A stretch of DNA of 64,000 nt from Palleniella intestinalis (GTDB lineage Bacteria; Bacteroidota; Bacteroidia; Bacteroidales; Bacteroidaceae). The translations under genes and the position numbers were made by a program. The DNA is taken from NCBI RefSeq assembly GCF_013166595.1, contig NZ_JABKKG010000003.1, forward strand, positions 427,846-491,845, in the 5' to 3' direction. The stretch's first letter is position 1. Each line of letters begins with the position of its first letter. Below the pieces are notes generated by a model that saw only the letters and a program-made list of their open reading frames with translations, was not told where the DNA came from and did not search any database. Positions 9,293 to 18,109 of this stretch are shown here, piece after piece.

Positions 9293-10963
9293 ATGAAAAA
9301 CATGATAAGAAACCTGATTAAATCATTGGCATTGAGCGTGATTGCGGTATTTTCAACTGCTGTTTCCGCACAAGAAACATACCGCAATCCCGTCATCTTT
9401 GCCGATGCTCCCGACATGAGTGTGTGCAAGGTGGCAGACACTTACTATATGATAAGCACCACAATGCACCTGATGCCCGGCGGTCCGATAATGAAATCGA
9501 AGGACATGGTGAATTGGGAAACCATCAGCTATGTGTTCGATCGCATTGATGACGGTGACAGATACAATCTCATTGACAACCAGACCGTTTACGGACAAGG
9601 ACAGTGGGCGAGCAGTCTGCGTTACCACATGGGCAAGTTTTGGGTGTGGTTCACTGCCAATGGAGCACCAGGCAAGGGCTTTGTCTACTGTGCTGACAAG
9701 GCGGAAGGTCCTTGGACGCTTGTAGCCCGTCCGCCACACATGCACGATGCTTCGCTGTTTTTCGATGAGGACGGTAAGAAATACCTATTCACAGGGTCAG
9801 GAGGCTGCACCGTAGTGGAGCTTGATGACAACTTCATGCCGAAGAAAAATGGTCTGAACAAGCATATCATTGATGGCAAAAGTGATCCGGAAGAGAACGG
9901 CGCATTGCTTGAAGGAAGCAGCGTGATAAAGCATAATGGCAAATATTACGTGTGCATGATTTCCATGAAATGGGGCGTTCCGGGGCGCGTGCGCCGTGAG
10001 GTGTGCTACCGTGCCGACAGAATTGACGGTCCTTATGAGAAGCATATAATCCTCGAAACTCCGTTTGAGTCCTATGGCGGTGTCGGTCAAGGCTGCATTG
10101 TCGGTGACGACCAAAGCGACAAAGGCTGGTGGGCTTTGATATTCCAAGACCGTGGCGGAGTGGGGCGTGTGCCTTGCGCAATGCCTGTAACATGGGTGGA
10201 CGGCTGGCCGATGTGTGGCGAACTGAATGAAGGTGTGGACGCAAACGATGTCAAGGCGTGCCTTAATCCTAAGAACTACCACATCCCGAACGACATTGCA
10301 AAGCATCATCCGTCGCTCAAAGGTATCATAGGCAGCGATGAGTTTGCCAACGCAGAAAAACTCTCACTCTATTGGCAGTGGAACCACAACCCTGTCGATG
10401 AAGCATGGAGCTTGAGCGAACGTCCCGGCTTTATGCGGCTGAAAACCTCACGTGTTGTAAAGACTTTGCAGCTTGCCCCTAACACTTTGACACAGCGCAT
10501 GGGCGGTCCGGAGTGCACGGGAACTGTCTGCATCGATGTGGAGAACATGAAGGACGGTGACCATTGCGGACTTGCGGCGTTGAATGGTGACAGCGGAATC
10601 CTGCGTATCGTGAAGAAAGGCAGCAGGTTTATCTTGCAGTTGGTGGAGGAAAAAGCAGTGTTCAAGGGCCGTATGATAGAGCGTTGCGATGAGGAAATCC
10701 TCATGCAGAAGACATTGACTTTCAAGAAAAAGCAAAAAATGGTCTATCTCCGTCTGCACGGTGATTTCAATCCGGGACGCGACATGGCACAGTTCGCTTA
10801 CAGCCTTGACAACAACCGTTGGGAGAATGCCGGCAGAGAGATAAAGATGACATTCGACTATACGCGCCATTTCATGGGTTCAAAGTTCGCTGTCTTCAAC
10901 TATGCAACAAAGAAAACCGGTGGCTATGTGGATGTAGACTGGTTCCATTACGAAGAGGAATGA
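9293..10963 (+). CDS. Secreted GH43 beta-xylosidase/arabinofuranosidase with C-terminal beta-sandwich
   Basis: A 556-aa exported protein (signal peptide to about residue 26, AVSA-QE). The mature start QETYRNPVIFADAPDMSV is typical of the GH43 group with a C-terminal beta-sandwich that closes the active site. Likely triad: D41 (or D38) in ADAPD, D152 in HDASLFFD, E207 in LLEGSS. Residues about 345-556 form the accessory sandwich (SLYWQWNHNP ... DVDWFHYEEE). It would release xylose or arabinose from oligosaccharides. It is the second GH43 of the operon and differs clearly from the first, which argues for different linkages. An in-frame M4 is an alternative start. Confidence 0.85.
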   Translation: MKNMIRNLIKSLALSVIAVFSTAVSAQETYRNPVIFADAPDMSVCKVADTYYMISTTMHLMPGGPIMKSKDMVNWETISYVFDRIDDGDRYNLIDNQTVYGQGQWASSLRYHMGKFWVWFTANGAPGKGFVYCADKAEGPWTLVARPPHMHDASLFFDEDGKKYLFTGSGGCTVVELDDNFMPKKNGLNKHIIDGKSDPEENGALLEGSSVIKHNGKYYVCMISMKWGVPGRVRREVCYRADRIDGPYEKHIILETPFESYGGVGQGCIVGDDQSDKGWWALIFQDRGGVGRVPCAMPVTWVDGWPMCGELNEGVDANDVKACLNPKNYHIPNDIAKHHPSLKGIIGSDEFANAEKLSLYWQWNHNPVDEAWSLSERPGFMRLKTSRVVKTLQLAPNTLTQRMGGPECTGTVCIDVENMKDGDHCGLAALNGDSGILRIVKKGSRFILQLVEEKAVFKGRMIERCDEEILMQKTLTFKKKQKMVYLRLHGDFNPGRDMAQFAYSLDNNRWENAGREIKMTFDYTRHFMGSKFAVFNYATKKTGGYVDVDWFHYEEE

Positions 10964-11029
10964 CAGTAAATGACTGACGGAAAATATTCAGTTGAATACA
11001 GAACGCTATAAAATAATTAGGAATAGTTT

Positions 11030-13486
11030 ATGTATAAAAAATGTATGAATAAAACATTTGTACTCTTAATAATATTGTTTTGCTTTGGTGGGAATGCCGT
11101 TGCACAGGACAATATATTATGGTACGATGAGCCTGCCGTACACTGGGAAGAGGCGATGCCACTCGGTAATTCGCGCCTTGGTGCCATGGTTTATGGCAAG
11201 ACAAGCCATGAGGAGATACAGTTGAATGAGGAGACAGTATGGTCAGGTGCGCCACATAGGAATGACGATACTAACGCTTCCTATGTCCTGCCGATAGTCC
11301 AAAAACTGATTTTCAATGGAAAGTACCGTGAAGCAGACAAACTTGTCAACGCTAATTTCTTTGGAGGACCGGACGGAATGGCATATCAGACCGCCGGAAG
11401 TGTGATGCTTGACTTTGCAGGGCATGAGAAATGTGATAAGTATTACAGGGAACTGAATCTTGACAGAGCCGTAACCACGACACGCTACACTGTCGATGGG
11501 GTGGAGTACACAAGGGAGACTTTCACCTCTTTTGCCGATGATGTGGTGGTTATGCGAATCTCTGCAAGCAAGAAAGGCATGCTGAATTTCAGGATGAGCT
11601 ACACCCGTCCGGCGAAATTCAGTACATTTGCAGACTGCGGAGACCTTGTCATGGAGAGCCAAGGCACTGAGCATGAGGGTGTGAAGTCTGCCATTAAGTA
11701 TCAGATACGTTCACGAGTGAATAGTGCTGACGGTGAAGTTGTTGCCAAGGATGACTGCATAGAGGTTAAGGATGCGACATGCGCAACTCTCTATATTTCC
11801 ATTGCTACTAACTTCATTGACTACAAAACTGTTGGCGGAGATTATGCAGCCAAGGCAAAAACGATTATGGACAAGGCGGCAAGGAAGGACTATAAGACTG
11901 CTGTCTCTGAGCATGAAAGACTGTTCGGAAAGCAGTTTGGACGGTTCAAACTGTCGCTTGGAAAGGCAGACAGTCATGCAACCAAGAATTCTTTGTCAAA
12001 GAGCACACGCCAAAGGATTCTTGATTTCCAGACCGACCAAGACCCTGCGCTTGTCGCACTGTTGGCGCAGTTCGGACGCTATCTGCTGATTTGCTCGTCG
12101 CAGCCCGGCGGACAGCCTGCCAATCTGCAAGGAATTTGGTGTCAGTCCATGTATCCTGCGTGGGACAGCAAGTACACTTTGAACATCAATGCCGAGATGA
12201 ACTATTGGCCTGCCGAGGTGACAAATCTCAGTGACTGTCACAAACCTTTCCTGCAAATGGTCAAGGAACTGTCGCAGACCGGCAGACAAACGGCACGTGA
12301 CATGTACAACGCCGACGGTTGGACAGTGCACCATAATACTGACATCTGGCGCATTACTGGACCAGTTGACTTTGCTGCGGCAGGCATGTGGCCCACAGGC
12401 AACGCGTGGATTTGTCGGCATTTGTGGGAGCATTATCTTTTCACAGGCGACAAAGAGTTCCTGAGGACGGCATATCCGGTGATGAAAGGCGCATGCGATT
12501 TCTTCCTTTCGTTCCTTGTTGAGCACCCGAAATACAAGTACATGGTTGTGTGTCCGGGCTTGTCACCTGAGCAGGGAGGCATTGATGCAGGATGCACAAT
12601 GGACAATCAGCTGGTGTTTGACTTGCTGACACGTACTGCAAAGGCGAACGAACTCTTAGGCGAAGATGCGCAATACCGCAAGAAACTCATGGCGATGGTG
12701 AAGCGACTCGCGCCAATGCACATCGGACAGTACAGCCAACTGCAGGAGTGGCTTGAGGACAAGGATGACAAGAACAATACGCACCGCCACGTTTCGCATC
12801 TTTACGGACTGTTCCCAAGCAACCAAATCTCACCTTACAGAAATCCGGAACTGTTCGAAGCTGCACGTAACTCACTGATTTACCGTGGCGATATGGCAAC
12901 CGGATGGTCGATAGGGTGGAAGGTTAACCTTTGGGCGCGACTGCTTGACGGCAACCATGCTTATAAGATTATCAACAACATGTTGACACTTGCCGGGCGT
13001 GGCGGTGAGGAAGAGGGACGAACATACGCAAACTTGTTCACAGCACATCCGCCATTCCAGATTGACGGCAATTTCGGATTGACAGCCGGTGTGGCAGAGA
13101 TGCTCGTGCAAAGTCACGACGGTGCGGTTCATCTTCTCCCTGCCATTCCCGACCAATGGGCGGAAGGAAGCGTGAAAGGCGTCAGGGCACGTGGAGGATT
13201 TGAGGTTGATATGGACTGGAAGAACGGACAACTCACAACCGCAACCGTGAAGTCCACCATCGGCGGAGTGCTTCGTCTGCGTTCCTACACTCCACTCAAA
13301 GGCAAAGGTTTGAACCCTGTCAGCACAAAGCATGAGAAGGTGGACAACCTCTATCTTGAAGAGGCGCACATCGCCAAGCCTGTAATCAGCGAGAAATCAT
13401 CACTGAAAGGCATCGCGCTGAGAAAGGTTTATGAATATGATGTAGTGACAAAAGCCGGAGCGAAATATACGTTCAAAGGACTTTGA
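11030..13486 (+). CDS. Secreted GH95 alpha-L-fucosidase/alpha-L-galactosidase
   Basis: An 818-aa GH95 protein. The start may be M6 (11045), which gives a cleaner signal peptide ([22 protein letters not shown]). The order is N-terminal sandwich ([20 protein letters not shown]), linker, (alpha/alpha)6 barrel and C-terminal sandwich. Catalytic-site motifs are N385-I-N387 in [14 protein letters not shown] and E514 in GLSPEQ. GH95 enzymes remove alpha-L-fucose; some xylan-operon members instead remove alpha-L-galactose, which is decorating sugar in cereal glucuronoarabinoxylan. With GH97, GH31 and GH115 beside it, the second role is plausible. Spacing to GH115 is 62 nt. Family sure, sugar uncertain. 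Confidence 0.87.
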   Translation: MYKKCMNKTFVLLIILFCFGGNAVAQDNILWYDEPAVHWEEAMPLGNSRLGAMVYGKTSHEEIQLNEETVWSGAPHRNDDTNASYVLPIVQKLIFNGKYREADKLVNANFFGGPDGMAYQTAGSVMLDFAGHEKCDKYYRELNLDRAVTTTRYTVDGVEYTRETFTSFADDVVVMRISASKKGMLNFRMSYTRPAKFSTFADCGDLVMESQGTEHEGVKSAIKYQIRSRVNSADGEVVAKDDCIEVKDATCATLYISIATNFIDYKTVGGDYAAKAKTIMDKAARKDYKTAVSEHERLFGKQFGRFKLSLGKADSHATKNSLSKSTRQRILDFQTDQDPALVALLAQFGRYLLICSSQPGGQPANLQGIWCQSMYPAWDSKYTLNINAEMNYWPAEVTNLSDCHKPFLQMVKELSQTGRQTARDMYNADGWTVHHNTDIWRITGPVDFAAAGMWPTGNAWICRHLWEHYLFTGDKEFLRTAYPVMKGACDFFLSFLVEHPKYKYMVVCPGLSPEQGGIDAGCTMDNQLVFDLLTRTAKANELLGEDAQYRKKLMAMVKRLAPMHIGQYSQLQEWLEDKDDKNNTHRHVSHLYGLFPSNQISPYRNPELFEAARNSLIYRGDMATGWSIGWKVNLWARLLDGNHAYKIINNMLTLAGRGGEEEGRTYANLFTAHPPFQIDGNFGLTAGVAEMLVQSHDGAVHLLPAIPDQWAEGSVKGVRARGGFEVDMDWKNGQLTTATVKSTIGGVLRLRSYTPLKGKGLNPVSTKHEKVDNLYLEEAHIAKPVISEKSSLKGIALRKVYEYDVVTKAGAKYTFKGL

Positions 13487-13548
13487 CCTATTAATAAGTT
13501 GTCAAATTGGCAACTTGATGATTTGACAATAAAACGATAATCTCGATT

Positions 13549-16047
13549 ATGAAAACTTTAGGAAAGATACTGACGGTCATTGCAGCACTATTGCTTGCAA
13601 TACCAATGACAGCCGCAGAGCAGTTTGTGGATTTCAAGCAGGGCGACTTGCTGCTGAACAACGGCAACACTATCGGCATTGCCATGAGCGACAAAGAGCC
13701 GAAAGGTGTGTCAATCGCCGTGAACAATCTTGCAGAGGACCTGCGGAAAGTATGTGGTGCAAAGGTGGAGCTCTCGTCCTCCAAAGCGACAATCGCTGTT
13801 GGAACGATAGGACATTCCGCAACGATTGACCGCATGGTGAAAGCCGGACAGATAGACGGCAAACTGCTTCGTGGCAAGCGTGAGGCATACGTGATAACCG
13901 TTGTCGGCGACCAATTGGTGATTGCCGGTAGCGACCGCCGTGGCACAGTCTATGGCATTTACGAGCTGTCACGCCAGATTGGTGTGTCGCCATGGTACGA
14001 TTGGGCTGACGTGCCTATCGCTCACCATGACCGTCTTTTCGTCAATAAGGGTGTGTACACCGACGGTGAGCCTGCCGTGCGTTATCGCGGACTCTTCCTT
14101 AATGATGAAGCGCCGTGCTTAACCACATGGGTGAAGAACACCTACGGCACTAACTACGGCGACCATCGCTTCTATTCCCGTGTGTTCGAACTAATCCTCC
14201 GCCTCAAAGGCAATTATCTTTGGCCTGCCATGTGGGGATGGGCGTTCTATGCAGACGACCCGGAGAACAGCAAGACGGCTGACGAAATGGGAGTGATAAT
14301 GGGAACATCCCACCATGAACCTATGGCACGCAATCATCAGGAATGGGCGCGCCGCCGCAAGGATTACGGTACATGGAACTACGCAACAAACCAGGCAACC
14401 ATTGACAAATTCTTCCGTGAAGGCATCGAACGCATGCGTGGAACGGAGGACATCGTCACAATCGGCATGCGTGGTGACGGTGATGAGGCCATGGATGAAG
14501 GCACAAACACCAAGCTCCTTGAAAAGGTTGTCAAGAACCAGCGCAAGATTATCCGGCAGGTGGCAGGCAGGAAAGCGAGCGAGATACCGCAGATGTGGGC
14601 ACTATATAAAGAGGGGCAGGACTATTACGATGCAGGAATGCGCGTGCCGGACGATGTGACAATCCTTCTTTGTGACGACAATTGGGGCAACATACGCCGT
14701 GTGCCGAACCTCAAGGAGCGCAATCATCCCGGTGGTTGGGGCATGTACTATCATGTTGATTATGTGGGTGCTCCGAGAAACTCCAAGTGGCTGAATGTCA
14801 CGCAGACACAGCAGATGCACGAGCAACTCTCCTTGGCTTATGACCACGGCATCGACCGTCTGTGGGTGCTCAATGTCGGCGACCTGAAACCTATGGAGTA
14901 TCCTATAACGCTGTTCCTTGACATGGCATGGAATCCGAAGGAATATACCACACCGAATGTCACCTCCCATACACGGAAATTCTTTGCCGAGAACCTTGGC
15001 GAAGAGTATGCCGACGAGGCTGCAAGGATATACAACCTGAACTGCAAGTACATGGCGCGCGTGACACCGGAGATGCTTGACCGCACAACATACAATGTGG
15101 AGACAGGAGAGTGGGAGAAGGTCACTGCCGACTATGCACGCTTGGAGGCTGAGGCTTTGCGCCAGTTTGTCTCTCTGCCAAAGGCAAAGCACGACTTCTA
15201 CCGTCAGTTGCTGCTGTTCCCTGTTCAGGCAATGGCAAATCTCTATGAGATGTACTATGCGCAGGCGATGAATCATTACTATTACGAGATGAAAAATCCT
15301 GCCTGCAACGAGTGGGCGGACAAGGTGACACAGTGCTTCAAGCGCGATTCCGTGCTTTGCCGTCAGTACAACAAGGACATCGCAGGAGGCAAATGGGACG
15401 GCATGATGATTCAGAAGCACATCGGTTACACATCGTGGAATGATGCTTTCCCTGCTGACATGATGCCGGAGGTTTTCCTAATGGATGACAATAAAATAGG
15501 CGGTTATGTGTTCAAATCGTCTGACGGTTATGTGGCTATGGAGGCGGAGCATTATTACGAATCCTCATGTCCGGAGGGCACAGAGTGGACTGTATATCCT
15601 CACTATGGGCGAACGCTGAGCGGTATTGCACTGACGCCATATACAAAGGAAGCCAAAGGTGCGTCACTCACTTACAGGTTCACACTGCCTAAACAGTGTC
15701 CAAAGGAGGTGAAAGTCATTGTCGTGACAAAGTCAACACTTGATTTCCGGAACAAGGGCGGCATGGTCTACGATGTCGCAATCGACAATGGCAAGGCTGT
15801 GGAAGTCAATTTCAACAAGACTCTTGTCGACCGCCAGCCGTACATGTATTCGGATTTCTATCCGACCATTGCGCGCCGTGTAGTGGAGAAAACGATCACT
15901 CTTCCTGTGAATGCAACCGGCGATTCCCTGCACACACTGACCTTGCGTCCGCACGATCCGGGCATCGTCTTTGAGAAGATTGTCATCGATTGGGGTGGCT
16001 ACAAACCATCTTATCTCTACATGGACGAGTCGCCGACCGGCAAATGA
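13549..16047 (+). CDS. Secreted GH115 xylan alpha-1,2-glucuronidase
   Basis: An 832-aa exported protein (signal peptide 1-23, PMTAA-EQ). GH115 enzymes cut (4-O-methyl)-glucuronic acid from internal xylose units of xylan. The protein shows the family's N-terminal alpha/beta domain (about 25-165, ending SPWYDWADVP), the barrel with RGLFLNDEAP, KGNYLWPAMWGWAF and MGTSHHEPMARNHQEW, and a C-terminal beta domain (about 660-832). This is the most diagnostic gene for the substrate: a glucuronoxylan. It ends the operon, 29 nt before a strong hairpin terminator. No truncation relative to the family's roughly 820-850 aa. Confidence 0.88.
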   Translation: MKTLGKILTVIAALLLAIPMTAAEQFVDFKQGDLLLNNGNTIGIAMSDKEPKGVSIAVNNLAEDLRKVCGAKVELSSSKATIAVGTIGHSATIDRMVKAGQIDGKLLRGKREAYVITVVGDQLVIAGSDRRGTVYGIYELSRQIGVSPWYDWADVPIAHHDRLFVNKGVYTDGEPAVRYRGLFLNDEAPCLTTWVKNTYGTNYGDHRFYSRVFELILRLKGNYLWPAMWGWAFYADDPENSKTADEMGVIMGTSHHEPMARNHQEWARRRKDYGTWNYATNQATIDKFFREGIERMRGTEDIVTIGMRGDGDEAMDEGTNTKLLEKVVKNQRKIIRQVAGRKASEIPQMWALYKEGQDYYDAGMRVPDDVTILLCDDNWGNIRRVPNLKERNHPGGWGMYYHVDYVGAPRNSKWLNVTQTQQMHEQLSLAYDHGIDRLWVLNVGDLKPMEYPITLFLDMAWNPKEYTTPNVTSHTRKFFAENLGEEYADEAARIYNLNCKYMARVTPEMLDRTTYNVETGEWEKVTADYARLEAEALRQFVSLPKAKHDFYRQLLLFPVQAMANLYEMYYAQAMNHYYYEMKNPACNEWADKVTQCFKRDSVLCRQYNKDIAGGKWDGMMIQKHIGYTSWNDAFPADMMPEVFLMDDNKIGGYVFKSSDGYVAMEAEHYYESSCPEGTEWTVYPHYGRTLSGIALTPYTKEAKGASLTYRFTLPKQCPKEVKVIVVTKSTLDFRNKGGMVYDVAIDNGKAVEVNFNKTLVDRQPYMYSDFYPTIARRVVEKTITLPVNATGDSLHTLTLRPHDPGIVFEKIVIDWGGYKPSYLYMDESPTGK

Positions 16048-16076
16048 CGGCTTGCTTTCAGGCGTACAATATAATC

Positions 16077-16137
16077 AAAGGTGGCACTTGACTTACCAAA
16101 GACATTTCTTTGTAAAGTCAGATGCCACCTTTTGTAA
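16077..16137 (+). terminator. Terminator of the polysaccharide operon
   Basis: Long imperfect hairpin: AAAGGTGGCAcTTGACTTAC near 16077-16097 pairs with GTAAAGTCAgaTGCCACCTTT at 16112-16133, followed by TTTTGT. It lies just after the GH115 stop. Confidence 0.8.
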
Positions 16138-16587
16138 TTAGAAAACTCACCGTGTTTTTGCTCTCTGAGAATTGCCTGTATATTTTTTTGAACGATAAAT
16201 CCCTGAAAATTGCAGGGATTTGTTGTTTTGCTTATTATGTTATAAATCAATAAGTTACCTTTATATGGGATACTTGCATGTGCAGAAAAAGGCTCGTTTC
16301 GTTACCTTTCAGTGCGCAAATCGGTACCTTTTCCACTGCCAAAGGTTAGTTTTTCCGGTGGAAAAGGTCACCTTTCGCACTGTGGAACGCCGTTTTTGAC
16401 GGCAGAAAGCATGTTTTTCCGCTTAAAGAATGTCCGTTTTCCACATTATGATAAATAGAGCATTAGAAAACTCATGCAGTTTTTTCGTAGGGACATCCGT
16501 TGCCTTTTTCCTGCCAAAGACTTATGCCGAAGGATTATAATAAGTGTGAAAAAGAATCCGCTGTTTGTTGTTTCCGCAAAAATGTTG
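16138..16587. other. Intergenic spacer with inverted repeats
   Basis: No gene. It holds GGTACCTTTTCCAC (16323-16336) inverted at 16358-16372, and another copy of the word TTAGAAAACTCA near 16138. The composition (GGTAAC/GGTACC words, CCTTTTCC repeats) is like that of the spacer at 1550-1760, so the polysaccharide operon is bracketed by related repeat DNA. Confidence 0.55.
16446..16476 (+). repeat. 31-nt dispersed intergenic repeat, copy 2
   Basis: Thirty of 31 bases match 1725-1755 (A/G difference after AAATAGA). Neither copy is coding. It lies about 110 bp before the promoter of the serine dehydratase gene. Confidence 0.7.
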
Positions 16588-16595
16588 TACCTTTG
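16588..16595 (+). promoter_or_regulatory. -7 box of serine dehydratase promoter
   Basis: TACCTTTG, with transcription expected near 16602 and the ATG at 16623. Confidence 0.6.
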
Positions 16596-16622
16596 TATCG
16601 GATAATAAAGTAAGCAGATATC

Positions 16623-17819
16623 ATGAAAAGTATAAAAGAACTTTTCCGTATAGGACTCGGACCTTCGAGCAGTCACACAATGGGACCTCACAGGGCAGCG
16701 GAGATTTTTGCACAGCGGCATCCCGATGCGACGCGCACGGAAGTGACACTGTTTGGCAGTCTGGCAGCAACCGGTCGAGGACACTTGACAGATAAGGCGA
16801 TAGAGAGTGTGCTGCCGGGGATAAAGATTGTTTGGGAGCCAAGGATTTTCCCTGTGTTCCATCCCAACGGCATGGAGTTCCGTGCTTATGGCGAGGAAGA
16901 CAATCTTGTGGACACGTGGACGGTGTATAGTGTCGGCGGTGGTGAACTGAAAGAAGATGATGCTCAACAGGCGGATGATGCGGAGGTTTACGACAAGTCA
17001 AAGATGACCGAAATCCTGAAGTACTGTGAGTGGACGGGCAAAGGCTATTGGGAGTATGTCGAGGAATGTGAGGGAAAGGAAATCTGGGACTATCTGAGTG
17101 AAGTATGGCGTGTGATGAAAGCTGCCGTGGAACGTGGCATAGATACAGAGGGAGTTCTGCCCGGACCGTTGCATCTGAGCAGGAAAGCTCCACAATATTA
17201 TATAAAGGCGACAGGCTACCGTGACAGCCTTAAGTCCCGCGGACTAGTCTTCGCCTATGCCCTTGCTGTCAGTGAGGAGAACGCTTCTGGCGGTCAGATA
17301 GTCACTGCGCCGACTTGCGGTTCGTGTGGAGTGTTGCCGGGCGTTCTTTACCATTTGTGGAAGAGCAAGGATTTCAGTGAGGCACGCATCCTCCGTGCCA
17401 TAGCAACAGCAGGACTTTTCGGCAATGTGGTGAAGCACAACGCCTCCATAAGCGGTGCTGAGGTGGGCTGCCAGGGCGAGGTCGGTGTGGCGTGCGCCAT
17501 GGCTTCCGCTGCTGTCAGCCAGCTGTTCGGCGGTTCTCCTGCACAGATAGAGTATTCGGCGGAGATGGGTTTGGAGCATCACCTCGGTATGACCTGTGAC
17601 CCTGTTTGCGGCATGGTGCAGATACCGTGCATCGAACGCAATGCCTTTGCGGCAGCACGTGCGCTTGACTCCAATGTGTTCTCTGCCTTCTCCGACGGCA
17701 CGCACAGGGTCTCTTTTGACAAGGTGGTGGATGTCATGAAGCAGACAGGCCATGACCTTCCGTCGCTTTACAAGGAGACAGCCGAGGGCGGTCTTGCCAA
17801 GGATTTCCGCCAGATGTAG
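16623..17819 (+). CDS. sdaA: L-serine ammonia-lyase (iron-sulfur L-serine dehydratase)
   Basis: A 398-aa cytoplasmic enzyme converting L-serine to pyruvate and ammonia. The N-terminal regulatory-type domain starts MKSIKELFRIGLGPSSSHTM, a hallmark of the beta part; the alpha part begins near residue 190. Cysteines in APTCGSCGVLPG, MTCDPVCGM and IPCIERNA are placed to bind the oxygen-sensitive [4Fe-4S] cluster. Beta and alpha parts are fused in one chain, as in E. coli SdaA, but at 398 aa it is shorter than the usual 450-460. It is monocistronic: own promoter at 16588, and a separate promoter follows at 17905. Confidence 0.9.
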   Translation: MKSIKELFRIGLGPSSSHTMGPHRAAEIFAQRHPDATRTEVTLFGSLAATGRGHLTDKAIESVLPGIKIVWEPRIFPVFHPNGMEFRAYGEEDNLVDTWTVYSVGGGELKEDDAQQADDAEVYDKSKMTEILKYCEWTGKGYWEYVEECEGKEIWDYLSEVWRVMKAAVERGIDTEGVLPGPLHLSRKAPQYYIKATGYRDSLKSRGLVFAYALAVSEENASGGQIVTAPTCGSCGVLPGVLYHLWKSKDFSEARILRAIATAGLFGNVVKHNASISGAEVGCQGEVGVACAMASAAVSQLFGGSPAQIEYSAEMGLEHHLGMTCDPVCGMVQIPCIERNAFAAARALDSNVFSAFSDGTHRVSFDKVVDVMKQTGHDLPSLYKETAEGGLAKDFRQM

Positions 17820-17877
17820 GCTTGTCTCGTGCTTGTCTTGTGCGCCACAAACCGGTTCTTGAAAAGATTTGTGCGAT

Positions 17878-17893
17878 TTCTTTTGCAAGAAAT
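17878..17893. promoter_or_regulatory. Palindrome upstream of the fic leader, possible operator
   Basis: TTTCTTTTGCAAGAAA is a near-perfect palindrome sitting about 12 bp upstream of the promoter -7 box. Its halves recur at 18030-18039 (TTTGCAAGAA) and 18081-18090 (TTTCTTGCAA), and the flanking word GTGCGATTTCTT occurs both here and at 18076. This could be a binding site for a repressor, perhaps Fic-linked. Inference only. Confidence 0.4.
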
Positions 17894-17904
17894 AGAATAA
17901 TTAT

Positions 17905-17912
17905 TACCTTTG
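17905..17912 (+). promoter_or_regulatory. -7 box for the structured leader before fic
   Basis: TACCTTTG; expected transcription start about 17919, exactly where the long stem of the following RNA structure begins. Confidence 0.6.
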
Positions 17913-17918
17913 CAGATA

Positions 17919-18007
17919 GGTAACTACTCAGCGGAGTTAAAACTTTTGTTTTAAGCACCGTGAAACGGTGCTGTGGCAGGGAAGAATTTGCCCCGCTGAG
18001 TATTTAC
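17919..18007 (+). ncRNA. Predicted cloverleaf-like structured leader or small RNA upstream of fic
   Basis: The RNA would start with GGUAACUACUCAGCGG, and 17920-17934 pairs with 17993-18007 over 15 bp with one mismatch. Within the closed loop are three hairpins: TTAAAAC/GTTTTAA (937-943 / 948-954), GCACCGT-GAA-ACGGTGC (955-971) and GGCA...TGCC (975-978 / 989-992); numbers are 17xxx. This is a four-way junction. The junction strand GGGAAGAATT stays single. I could not match it to cobalamin, TPP, SAM, purine or tRNA consensus. It could be a ligand-sensing leader or an independent small RNA; no terminator directly follows. Confidence 0.55.
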
Positions 18008-18029
18008 GCAGATAGAAATATAATGTAAA

Positions 18030-18092
18030 ATTTGCAAGAAAACGCGTTAAAAGGTAGACAGTGTATACCTTTAAGTGCGATTTCTTGCAATA
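18030..18092 (+). promoter_or_regulatory. Long inverted repeat covering the 5' region of fic
   Basis: TTGCAAGAA...AAAAGGTA pairs with TATACCTTT...TTCTTGCAA over about 26 bp per arm with a mismatched centre. As RNA it forms a long hairpin ending 18 nt before the likely fic ATG at 18110; as DNA it is an operator-like dyad. It makes the upstream in-frame ATG at 18032 an unlikely start. Confidence 0.5.
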
Positions 18093-18109
18093 TTCGGAAA
18101 TGTCACGAT

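Noticed and set aside
17920..18007. Structured leader as a cobalamin or TPP riboswitch
   Set aside because: GGGAAG and CCCCGC words recall these classes, but the conserved cores, spacing and pairing do not fit.
18032..18109. Upstream ATG extending Fic by 26 residues
   Set aside because: The start lies inside the long inverted repeat, and the extra residues are not typical of Fic; ATG 18110 follows the hairpin.
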